Source: Jejubacter sp036620675
GTDB lineage: Bacteria > Pseudomonadota > Gammaproteobacteria > Enterobacterales > Enterobacteriaceae
Reading direction: 5' to 3' (one strand)
DNA: 7,518 nucleotides
NCBI GenBank assembly: GCA_036620675.1
Contig: JAZHEE010000065.1
The position numbers and the translations under genes were made by a program. Each line of letters opens with the position of its first letter. Within the stretch, counting starts at the first letter, position 1. Below are positions 1 to 5,261 of this stretch, in pieces. The notes under the pieces were generated by a model. It searched no databases and had not been told where the DNA came from. It saw nothing but the letters and a program-made list of their open reading frames with translations.

Positions 1-230
1 GTATTGCCCTGGATGATTTCGGTACGGCTTATTCCAATATTTCCAAAATCAACAAACTGCCGGTGACCAGTATCAAAGCACCGCCGTGTCGTCATCCGAA
101 GGGTGAAATGCACTCCGCCAAAACTTTTTGCGAAGGATCGCAAAAACTTTTGTCTCCGCCCTTCTCCTTCCGCCACGCCGTTGCTCCTCTGCCCTTGCCG
201 CGAAGAACTCACCGGGAGCAACTGTCTTGA
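1..230 (+). pseudogene. EAL-domain c-di-GMP phosphodiesterase, truncated fragment (window edge)
   Basis: The frame beginning at base 3 reads IALDDFGTAYSNISKINKLP and continues to about base 77. This is the conserved DDFGTxYSN region of EAL domains, which hydrolyse cyclic di-GMP; the Asp pair belongs to the metal and substrate site. The usual LPVDxxKID sequence ends here as LPVTSIKA. After about base 77 the frame runs on for some 50 codons, rich in Pro, Arg and Ser, that do not resemble an EAL domain, and stops at 228-230. The rest of the EAL barrel, including the KID lysine, the AEGV glutamate and the QGY glutamine, is therefore missing. The 5' part lies outside the window. I infer a gene cut by rearrangement. 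It is not the missing half of the EAL fragment near 4130, because both copies contain the same DDFGT stretch and differ in sequence. Confidence 0.75.
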
Positions 231-285
231 ACGATAAAATCATGGCGCAACGGGTAGTCAGCGGGGAGCAGGTCAGATGGTAGAT
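78..285. other. Non-coding stretch between EAL fragment and tRNA terminator
   Basis: No convincing gene is seen here beyond the run-on of the EAL frame. One structural element stands out: arms TTTTTGCGA (125-133) and TCGCAAAAA (138-146) separated by a 4-base loop. It could be a weak terminator or a chance AT hairpin, since it is not followed by a clean U-run on either strand. Confidence 0.4.
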
Positions 286-314
286 AAAAAGAAGCCAGCA
301 GAGAGTAATGGCTT
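286..314 (-). terminator. Rho-independent terminator of the tRNA array
   Basis: On the minus strand, AAGCCA (314-309) pairs with TGGCTT (297-292) across an 11-base loop. It is followed by C and a run of five T (290-286). It lies about 30 bases past the CCA end of tRNA-Thr, where an array terminator is expected. Confidence 0.65.
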
Positions 315-342
315 GGGTGGAATGCGTTTTTAGTGATAAGTA

Positions 343-418
<76 letters not shown>

Positions 419-420
419 GT

Positions 421-493
421 TGGACCGCCACCGGGGCCTCGAACCTCGTACTACAACACCTGGTTGCCGCTCTTCCCGATGAGCTAGTGGCGG
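421..493 (-). tRNA. tRNA-like gene with abnormal anticodon arm (isotype undetermined; possibly Gly-derived)
   Basis: The 73 nt fold as acceptor CCGCCAC/GTGGCGG (7 bp), discriminator T and an encoded CCA. The D-arm is GCTC/GAGC with an 8-base loop. The T-arm is CGAGG/CCCCG with one A-C mismatch and loop TTCGAGG. Only 19 bases separate position 26 from the T-arm, too few for a normal 17-base anticodon arm plus variable loop. The best pairing, GCAAC/GTTGT, leaves a 5-base loop CAGGT. The alternative 4-bp stem gives a 7-base loop CCAGGTG without the invariant T33. The discriminator T is typical of bacterial tRNA-Gly. It could be a decayed tRNA, a non-decoding tRNA-like RNA, or a processing spacer. 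Position and ends fit the array exactly. Confidence 0.7.
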
Positions 494-495
494 TT

Positions 496-572
496 TGGTG
501 GCCCTTGCTGGACTTGAACCAGCGACCAATCAGTTATGAGCCGACTGCTCTAACCAACTGAGCTAAAGGGCC
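496..572 (-). tRNA. tRNA-Ile2 (CAT; lysidine-modified) or elongator tRNA-Met
   Basis: A regular 77-nt cloverleaf on the minus strand: acceptor GGCCCTT/AAGGGCC, D-arm GCTC/GAGC, anticodon loop CTCATAA (CAT), T-arm GCTGG/CCAGC around TTCAAGT, discriminator A and an encoded CCA. The acceptor and T-arm resemble the E. coli minor isoleucine tRNAs (ileX/ileY) as I remember them, more than elongator Met. The C34 of those tRNAs is converted to lysidine by TilS, so they read AUA. The anticodon stem GTCGG/CTGAT contains two G-T pairs. It is the first gene of the array. The Ile2 versus Met choice is a judgement by similarity; the fold itself is clear. Confidence 0.93.
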
Positions 573-582
573 GGGGGACGAA

Positions 583-611
583 ATAGTACACAACCGAAAC
601 TAGCCATGCAA
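583..611 (-). promoter_or_regulatory. Promoter of the tRNA array
   Basis: On the minus strand TTGCAT (611-606) is followed after 17 bases by TACTAT (588-583), about 11 bases upstream of the first tRNA. A GC-rich stretch (GTCCCCC) lies between the -10 and the RNA. Such discriminators are typical of stable-RNA promoters under stringent control. The -35 match is weak. Confidence 0.5.
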
Positions 612-696
612 ATCGAATGGCTTTTTATTGTTGCCAGCTCCCGTTTCTGCGATTCTAAATGTCGCTAAAAGTAGCCAAAACAGACATGAAAAAAAG

Positions 697-981
697 TTAA
701 CTCAGAGACAATTTAATGTGCATTCCGCATGCAGCTGCGTAGCGCTGCAAAGTTGAGAGGCTTGCACTTGACACGTTTCTCTCAAGTCGACTTACTGCTG
801 GCTGACTGACCCCCATGCGTGCAGCAATTTCTGTGCTGGTCAATCCTGATTTGGATTTCATTTCGACCAGGACTGCTCGAAGCTCTTCTTCCTGTGTTTC
901 TTCCTCGTAAGCCTTTTTGACTTCAGGGTTTGCAAGCGCTTTCGCTTTAATTTCTGAAAATCTGATACCTTTAACTGCCAT
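697..981 (-). CDS. HigA-like antitoxin, XRE-type helix-turn-helix protein
   Basis: A 94-residue protein. Residues about 46-68 (LTSTEIAARMGVSQPAVSRL) are a clear helix-turn-helix of the Cro/C1 (XRE) class. The acidic N-terminal half (EEETQEEELRAVL) is the usual linker of HigA-type antitoxins. The family binds and neutralises its toxin and represses its own promoter. The ATG overlaps the end of the ancestral toxin frame (stop at 973-971), so the two were translationally coupled in the order toxin first, antitoxin second, as in higBA. Its partner is frameshifted, so it is now probably an orphan repressor-antitoxin. It may still bind the operator at 1330-1351, and could buffer a related toxin elsewhere. 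Confidence 0.85.
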   Translation of the reverse strand: MAVKGIRFSEIKAKALANPEVKKAYEEETQEEELRAVLVEMKSKSGLTSTEIAARMGVSQPAVSRLERNVSSASLSTLQRYAAACGMHIKLSLS

Positions 982-1290
982 CTTTCAACTCCTCCCATCT
1001 TGACTTAGCCAGCGCTATCTCAGCTTTTGGCGTCTTAGGGGTTTTCTTGATGAACGTTCTTAATATGTAGATCCTGCGTCCTTTGGCGTAAGCAAAAATG
1101 TTCTGGTTATGTCTTTGCGGCCAACTCGTAACTCGAACAATCCACCATCGATGATGTCTGTATCCGGATACCTTAGCTCTGGTCCTTTTGCTTCAAGCTT
1201 TTCAAGTCCTTTAAGAGCTTTTGCCTGCATAACAGGCTCGAGTTCATAAATTTCGCTTTCAGCGTCGGGGTGGAAAATTAGTTCGTACAT
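971..1290 (-). pseudogene. HigB/RelE-superfamily toxin (Gp49-like), frameshifted
   Basis: The first 66 codons (MYELIFHPDAESEIYELEPV onward to GRKDITRTF) fit the phage Gp49-like HigB toxins, ribosome-dependent mRNA interferases of the RelE/ParE fold. At the A5 run at 1094-1098 (T5 on the coding strand) the frame breaks, and translation ends with a foreign tail LLTPKDAGSTY after 76 codons. Adding one T restores FAYAKGRRIYILRTFIKKTP to AEIALAKSRWEELKDGS and a TAA at 971-973. That gives a 106-residue protein of normal family length, overlapping the antitoxin start. The lost C-terminus carries the basic strand and helix typical of the active site, so the toxin should be inactive. The start is supported by AAGGGG 6 bases before the ATG. 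A homopolymer sequencing error could give the same picture. Confidence 0.85.
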
Positions 1291-1312
1291 GTGAATCCCC
1301 TTGTAAGCAGGG

Positions 1313-1351
1313 ATTATAAGTTATACGTTATAATAACTCAAGGGTTATTAT
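1313..1351 (-). promoter_or_regulatory. Promoter and operator of the higBA-like operon
   Basis: On the minus strand, TTGAGT (1341-1336) and a consensus TATAAT (1318-1313) are separated by exactly 17 bases, about 23 bases upstream of the toxin ATG. An inverted repeat ATAATAAC-6-GTTATTAT (1330-1351) covers the -35, and a near-palindrome TTATACGTTATAA (1321-1333) sits between the two boxes. This placement fits autorepression by the HTH antitoxin. Confidence 0.7.
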
Positions 1352-1424
1352 TTGAGGCGCCATTAACCAATCAGAGCGATATGTCCTGACAGATATTCCT
1401 GCATTGAAGCGTATGGGACAGACT

Positions 1425-1608
1425 TTATGGATTGACCGAATGGTACTTAGGATCCCATTCTTCCTCCTTTCTGAGCATTGCATTCAGTATCGTTAGTAAT
1501 TTCCTCATACAAGCGACCAATGCGACTTTTTTAACTTTCCCTGAATCGACAAGACGAACGTAGAATTGCTTGATTACTGGATTATGGCCAGTAGCAACGA
1601 CGGTGGCC
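1425..1608 (-). pseudogene. IS110-family transposase, C-terminal fragment
   Basis: From the edge of the neighbouring insertion sequence, the minus frame reads ATVVATGHNPVIKQFYVRLV, then KKVALVACMRKLLTILNAML, ending WDPKYHSVNP. The NPVIKxFYxRL and ACMRKLLTILNAM blocks are hallmarks of the C-terminal Transposase_20 domain of IS110-family enzymes, which use a DEDD plus serine chemistry guided by a bridge RNA. Only about 60 of the usual 310-400 residues remain. The N-terminal RuvC-like domain is absent, cut off at 1609 by the IS903-group element. The element's own non-coding end probably extends to about 1360, but I cannot fix its boundary. Confidence 0.85.
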
Positions 1609-2663
1609 GGCTTTGTTGAATAAATCAGATTTCGGGTAAGCATCCCCGTAGCGGCCGGATTTTCAGGCAATACGCACGCTTTCTGGCATACCTGCCTTCG
1701 TCATTTTGTTCAGCGTACGCACCATGGCCAAAGCCTCTGCTACCTGACCATCGTAATCGCGCAGTGTCAGAGTCCCCCCGAACAGTTGCTTTACTCTGTA
1801 CATCGCCGTTTCCGCTATCGACCGCCGGTTATAATCTGTTGTCCATTTCCACCGGGCATTGCTTCCGCTCAGTCGCTGATTTGCAACTGCACGGTTCCTG
1901 TCTGCATACTCCCCCGACCAGTAACCTGCCCCCTTTCGGGGAGGAATTAAGGCCCTGATTTTCTTACCCCGCAGTTCATCGTGACACAACCGGGTATCGT
2001 AAGCTCCGTCTGCCGCTGCCGTCCTGATTTTTCGATGTGTCTGCCGGATTAGCCCGGGGAACGCCTCTGAGTCCGTTACATTGTTCAGTGACAGGTCTGC
2101 GCAAATAATTTCATGTGTTTTTGCATCTACAGCAAGGTGCAGCTTTCGCCAGACGCGACGGCGTTCTTTGCCGTGTTTTTTGACTTTCCACTCTCCTTCA
2201 CCGAAGACTTTCAGCCCGGTGGAATCAATCACCAGATGGGCTATCTCACCCCGGGTAGGCGTTTTAAAACTAACATTGACCGACTTCGCCCGCTTGCTGA
2301 CACTGGTGTAATCCGGGCAGCGTAAAGGGCCCCCCATCAGGGCAAAAATGGAATCAATAAAGCCCTGCGCGGCCCGGAGGGTCAGCCGGAATACGCGTTT
2401 AATCATCAGAACGGTGGTAATGGCAAGGTCAGAATAGCGCTGAGGTCACCCCCGTGATGACGGGGTTGCAGTTTCGTACCAGGCCTTAACCGCTTCATTG
2501 TCCAGCCAGAAGGTGACAGAGCCACGGTTGATAAGGGCTTTGTTGTAGTGACGCCAATTGGTGATTCTGAATGTCTGCTTTGCCACGGGACTGCCTGTGT
2601 TATCAGGAGAATGTGTGATCTGATCCTTAAACTCAGCAAAAGTTCGATTTATTCAACAAAGCC
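1609..2663 (-). mobile_element. IS903-group insertion sequence (IS5 family), complete ends, inactivated
   Basis: The two ends are perfect 18-bp inverted repeats: GGCTTTGTTGAATAAATC at 1609-1626 and its complement at 2646-2663. This is the IS903 terminal repeat. The length of 1055 bp matches IS903 (about 1057). IS903 makes 9-bp target duplications, but the flanks ACGGTGGCC (1600-1608) and TTGCTAAAG (2664-2672) do not match. The element therefore no longer sits in its original target: one side was replaced by recombination or deletion. Its transposase gene carries a nonsense codon. Confidence 0.93.
1663..2586 (-). pseudogene. IS903-type DDE transposase with in-frame TGA at codon 47
   Basis: The full frame starts at a GTG (2586-2584; VAKQTFRITNW, as in IS903) and is 307 codons long, exactly the IS903 length. 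Codon 47 (2448-2446) is TGA where the family has Arg in SSRGRPQRYSDL, a single CGA or AGA to TGA change. No other break is seen: the DDE residues lie in HLVIDSTGLKVFG, AAADGAYDTR and RSIAETAMYRVK, and the protein ends KAGMPESVRIA. Translation could restart at the ATG at 2406, giving 247 residues with the catalytic core but without the N-terminal DNA-binding part. Such a product would probably be inactive in transposition or inhibitory. Transposition of this copy would need a helper in trans. Confidence 0.92.
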
Positions 2664-2722
2664 TTGCTAAAGTAGAAGCTTGTGCTATCTGTTATCAGAA
2701 CACTCCTCATTGAGAAAAACTC
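2664..2722 (+). promoter_or_regulatory. Leader of the methyltransferase pair (weak promoter signals)
   Basis: Fifty-nine bases separate the IS end from the first ATG. A TTGCTA directly at the IS junction followed 16 bases later by TATCTG (2686-2691) is a poor -35/-10 pair. The region upstream of the ATG has only TGAG as a Shine-Dalgarno candidate, inside a small hairpin TGAG-AAAAA-CTCA (2711-2723). I see no strong promoter. Expression may come from the IS or from a promoter lost in the rearrangement. Confidence 0.3.
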
Positions 2723-3418
2723 ATGGGCTATACACAGTCAAAACAATGGATAGATATAGCAGAAAAATTTTCCTCAAAAATCAGGGAGGAGAAAGAAAAG
2801 GTTATCATCCCGGCCTGCATGGAGGTGCTTACTGAGTACAAGAATAGTCTACCACATAATAGTTTGGCTCTTGACTTCGGTGGAGGTGATGGTTTGATAC
2901 TATCTCATTTAGTACCGCACAATAATTTCAGGTGGTATTACCATGATATATCATTAGAACAGGAAAAAACATTCAGGAAAAAGAATGACCTTACAAACAT
3001 AACGATCCTCAATGATATTGATATAAAATTCAATATAATAATGTGTAATCATGTTGTTAATTGCATGGAAAACACCTCGGAGTTAGAGACTTTATTTAAA
3101 AAACTTTATTCGCTCCTTTTGATGAAAGGAATGCTTATAATTACCATTAACCATCCTTTATATATCCATAAAAAACACAGGTATTATTCATGTGTCGCAA
3201 CGCATTTAAATTACAAGGATGGTTCTAAACTTGACACTACAATTTACGATAAAGTCAATGAACATCTAATATTTAGTGATATATACTGGTCATATGATAC
3301 CATCCTTGATGTAATTGGTCGTACTGGTTTTATGTGCCTGAGAAAAAAGCATATTAATGTACCAGGCTGGAGTTATCCATCCTATCTTCAACTTATACTA
3401 ACAAGGAGTGATGCGTGA
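2723..3418 (+). CDS. Class I SAM-dependent methyltransferase (substrate unknown)
   Basis: A 231-residue soluble protein with a Rossmann-type methyltransferase fold. Motif I, LALDFGGGDG, lies at residues 48-57 (the glycine-rich SAM loop), and the acidic residue ending strand 2 is D75 in YYHDIS. Strand 4 is FNIIMCNHVVNCM (about 103-115), and LLMKGMLIITINHP (about 132-145) is the usual xxGGxLxI strand 5. The N-terminus (QWIDIAEKFSSKIREEKEK) looks helical. I do not recognise the subfamily or substrate. The C-terminal part, rich in Tyr and Trp, would form the acceptor pocket. The coding sequence is AT-rich and 12 of its 24 Ile codons are ATA, unlike the flanking enterobacterial genes, which points to acquisition. 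Its TGA overlaps the next start by 4 bases (GTGA), so the two are probably co-translated. Confidence 0.85.
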   Translation: MGYTQSKQWIDIAEKFSSKIREEKEKVIIPACMEVLTEYKNSLPHNSLALDFGGGDGLILSHLVPHNNFRWYYHDISLEQEKTFRKKNDLTNITILNDIDIKFNIIMCNHVVNCMENTSELETLFKKLYSLLLMKGMLIITINHPLYIHKKHRYYSCVATHLNYKDGSKLDTTIYDKVNEHLIFSDIYWSYDTILDVIGRTGFMCLRKKHINVPGWSYPSYLQLILTRSDA

Positions 3419-4074
3419 AAAAAAACGTTACCCAATACATCGAGAGATGGCTATCAGAAGAAGAAAAAAGGCACACTAATAATATCGTTATAACGATGGA
3501 TTTAGCGGGTGTAACTTTAACTGTCCCTCCTTATATTTTTCTTCCTGATCCCGAGATAACTCACTCTACACCGTTGCTCTTAAAATCAATTGGAGATTAT
3601 GATTTTCACGGTAAAGAAGTGCTGGACCTGGGAACAGGCAGTGGTTTTTTTGCAATATATTCAAAATTAAAAGGCGCAGCTTCAGTTGTCGCTACGGATA
3701 TAGAAGATAAGATTCTTCTGCAGGCTTTAAATAATGCAAAAACTAATGGTGCAACGAATATTCAATTTATTGAAAGTAATATATTTGGCAATATCAAAGG
3801 AAGATATGACTATATTTTTGCAAATGGTCCAATATCAGCCAGAGCTTGGCCAAAAAGTAAAACAAACGGGCATTCCATTGAAAGCTATGGTGATGTTTTG
3901 TTTTCTCAGTATCGAGATTATTTAAAACCAGGCGGTTTAATGTTTATGACTTTTGCAGAATTTGGTCCTGTTAGCGTGTTTTACGAAACACTTAAAAAAA
4001 ACAGTGTTAAATTTAATGAATACAGGGAGGAAAAATTTGGTATTTGGTGGGCTTTTTATCAAATCTATCGATAG
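3415..4074 (+). CDS. Class I SAM-dependent methyltransferase, MTS/PrmA-HemK-like (substrate unknown)
   Basis: A 219-residue protein starting at a GTG that overlaps the preceding stop. The lead-in VPPYIFLPDPEITHSTPLLL resembles the segment before motif I in PrmA/HemK and RsmC-like enzymes. Motif I is EVLDLGTGSGFFAI (68-81), the motif II acid is D95 in VVATDIED, and the late strand is KPGGLMFMTF (171-180). Where N-methyltransferases of this group carry [N/D]PP[Y/F], it reads FANGPISARAWP (136-146), so the catalytic loop is altered: N-G-P-I. That argues against glutamine, adenine or guanine N-methylation and for a different acceptor, such as a small molecule. Six of 18 Ile codons are ATA. The C-terminus WWAFYQIYR looks complete. 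Paired with the upstream methyltransferase, it probably acts in one tailoring pathway, whose other genes are not in the window. Confidence 0.83.
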   Translation: MKKNVTQYIERWLSEEEKRHTNNIVITMDLAGVTLTVPPYIFLPDPEITHSTPLLLKSIGDYDFHGKEVLDLGTGSGFFAIYSKLKGAASVVATDIEDKILLQALNNAKTNGATNIQFIESNIFGNIKGRYDYIFANGPISARAWPKSKTNGHSIESYGDVLFSQYRDYLKPGGLMFMTFAEFGPVSVFYETLKKNSVKFNEYREEKFGIWWAFYQIYR

Positions 4075-4077
4075 ATT
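4062..4077. repeat. 16-bp perfect palindrome over the second methyltransferase stop codon
   Basis: AATCTATCGATAGATT is its own reverse complement and includes the TAG stop. No U-run follows directly, so it is not an ordinary terminator. It may be chance in AT-rich DNA or a protein binding site. Confidence 0.5.
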
Positions 4078-4128
4078 ATTAGAAAAAAACTTTAGCAAAT
4101 CCCTGCCTATCTTCATGGGCTACGCTAG

Positions 4129-4425
4129 AAAGGCAGCCAGTTGGCCGTGGATGATTTTGGTACGAGCTACTGCTCACTGAGCCTGCTTCAGAGTCTGCCG
4201 GTGGATTACCTGAAAATTGACAAAATATTCATCGACAGCCTGAAATCGGCCGGAGCCGACACGCCGGTACTGGACAACCTTTTGGGCCGCAGTAGACGGC
4301 TGGGGCTGACCTCCATTGCCGAGGGCATAACGGTCGCACATCAGGCTGACTGGCTGATAAAAAATCAGGTGCCTTACATTCAGGGTTATTACTATGCCAG
4401 CCCGGTAATGACTCCAAGTTACTGA
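4129..4425 (+). pseudogene. EAL-domain phosphodiesterase, C-terminal fragment truncated at both ends
   Basis: After a stop at 4126-4128 the frame reads KGSQLAVDDFGTSYCSLSLL, LPVDYLKIDKIFIDSL, LTSIAEGITVAHQADWLIKN and IQGYYYASPV. These are the consecutive C-terminal EAL-domain motifs: DDFGT loop, KID lysine, AEG glutamate, and QGYxxxxP. The N-terminal half with the EAL/EVL motif itself is absent; the joint with AT-rich DNA falls near 4110-4130. At 4404 the reading enters IS1, which supplies the last seven codons (MTPSY... to the TGA at 4423), so the final few native residues are lost too. The fragment cannot be an active phosphodiesterase. Its sequence differs from the EAL piece at the left edge, so two different EAL genes were broken here. 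Confidence 0.88.
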
Positions 4426-4865
4426 TAGTGTTTTATGTTCAGATAATGCCCGATGACTTTGTCATGCAGCTCCACCGACTTTGAGAACGACAGTGGTTTC
4501 CTGCCCAGCCTTGCCAGATGCTGCCTCAGATTCAGGTTATGTCGCTCAATGCGCTGCGTGTAACGTTTGCTGATAACGTGCAGCTTTCCCTTCAGGCGTG
4601 ATTCATACAGCGGCCAGCCATCCGTCATCCATACCACCACATCAAAGGCCGACAGCAGGCTCAGAAGACGCTCCAGCGTGGCCAGAGCGCGTTCTCCGAA
4701 GGCGTGCGCCACAACCGCCCTGCGTATCCTGTCATAAGCGTAAAACAACCAGCGCTGGCGTGATTTCGCGCCAACGTGACCCCACTGTTCATCCATTTCA
4801 GCGCAGACAATGACGTCACTGCCCGGTTGTATACGTGAGGTTACAGACTGCGGCCTGAGTTTTTT
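4419..4865 (-). CDS. insB: IS1 transposase InsB / InsAB' fusion part
   Basis: The active IS1 transposase InsAB' is made when ribosomes slip back one base at A6C, here TTAAAAAACTC on the minus strand (4859-4865), inside the 3' end of insA. The -1 frame then runs KLRPQSVTSRIQPGSDVIVC and AEMDEQWGHV without a stop to KVIGHYLNIKHYQ. The 125-residue InsB block beginning MDEQWGHV (ATG at 4796) contains the DDE-type acidic residues in MDEQW, WMTDGWPLY and RIERHN. The frame is intact and of normal length, so this copy should be able to transpose. Compared with the common InsB, it has IRRAVVAHAFGERALATLER in the middle, a divergent variant. Confidence 0.95.
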   Translation of the reverse strand, partial: KKLRPQSVTSRIQPGSDVIVCAEMDEQWGHVGAKSRQRWLFYAYDRIRRAVVAHAFGERALATLERLLSLLSAFDVVVWMTDGWPLYESRLKGKLHVISKRYTQRIERHNLNLRQHLARLGRKPLSFSKSVELHDKVIGHYLNIKHYQ

Positions 4866-5116
4866 AAGTGCCGTAAAATCGTGTTGAGGCTAACGCCGAT
4901 AATGCGGGCACTGGCACGGCATCCGACGCCATTCATGGCCATATCAATGATTTTCTGGTGTGTACCGGGCTGAGAGGCGGTGTAAGTAAACTGTAGCTGC
5001 CATGTTTTACGGCAGTGAGAGCAGAGATAGCGCTGATGTCCGGCAGTGCTTTTACCGTTACGCACCACGCCTTCAGTAGCTGAACAGACGGGACAACTGA
5101 TGGAGATGGAAGCCAC
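4841..5116 (-). CDS. insA: IS1 repressor/DNA-binding protein InsA
   Basis: A 91-residue protein starting MASISISCPVCSATEGVVRN and ending LRHLKNSGRSL, colinear with IS1 InsA throughout. It has an N-terminal zinc-ribbon (CPVC near residues 8-11 and CSHC near 32-35) and a C-terminal helix-turn-helix (GCRASARIIGVSLNTILRHL). InsA binds the IS1 ends and represses transcription from the end-internal promoter. Its coding region also forms the N-terminus of the InsAB' transposase through the slippery A6C near its 3' end. Confidence 0.96.
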   Translation of the reverse strand: MASISISCPVCSATEGVVRNGKSTAGHQRYLCSHCRKTWQLQFTYTASQPGTHQKIIDMAMNGVGCRASARIIGVSLNTILRHLKNSGRSL

Positions 5117-5171
5117 GGGAGCACCTCAAAAACACCATCATACACTAAATCAGTAAGTTGGCAGCATTACC

Positions 5172-5261
5172 GTATATTCGTTAATTTCATATCAATACCG
5201 TTGCCCCTGAATAGTTTTCTGGGAGATTCGGGCATCGCACCGTGTATTAACTGCGTTACAG
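5172..5261. other. Unassigned short segment between IS1 and the IS66 remnant
   Basis: Ninety bases with no open frame that I can relate to a family. They are probably either the 5' part of the decayed IS66 tnpC or flanking DNA left after an IS1-mediated deletion. Confidence 0.3.

Larger units (their letters stand above)
4404..5171 (-). mobile_element. IS1: IS1 insertion sequence, complete (768 bp)
   Basis: The ends are GGTAATGACTCCAAGTTACTGAT at the left, given here by position 4404-4426 with core CTCCAAGTTACTGAT, and the complement of GGTAATGCTGCCAACTTACT at the right, ending at 5171. The length is exactly 768 bp, as in IS1. Both reading frames and the A6C slippery site are intact. The InsB sequence differs from the classic E. 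coli IS1 protein at several positions, so it is a divergent iso-IS1. The flanking 9-mers TGCCAGCCC (4395-4403) and GTATATTCG (5172-5180) do not match, so no target duplication remains. An IS1-mediated adjacent deletion is the simplest reading. Confidence 0.96.

Noticed and set aside
602..626. Hairpin AGCCAT-9-ATGGCT followed by T5 on the plus strand, as a terminator
   Set aside because: No plus-strand gene lies upstream; the only neighbours are on the minus strand, where the T-run would precede the stem. It also overlaps the tRNA promoter, so it is likely chance.
1060..1290. A complete 76-residue HigB toxin
   Set aside because: The last 11 residues do not fit the family, while the next frame continues it exactly to the antitoxin start.
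1764..2325. Open plus-strand frames inside the IS903-group element
   Set aside because: They are antisense to the well-conserved transposase frame, have no ribosome site or family resemblance, and are explained as shadows.
2446..2448. TGA read as selenocysteine or recoded
   Set aside because: Arg occupies this position in the family and no SECIS-like hairpin is evident. A nonsense mutation is simpler.
2406..2639. A 77-codon minus-strand frame upstream of the ATG at 2406
   Set aside because: It is a different reading frame of the transposase 5' region. The real frame begins at GTG 2586 and matches IS903 codon by codon apart from the TGA.
1609..5171. IS903-group element and IS1 as the two ends of a composite transposon carrying the methyltransferases
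   Set aside because: The elements belong to different families with different ends, so no transposase could move the unit. No common target duplication exists.
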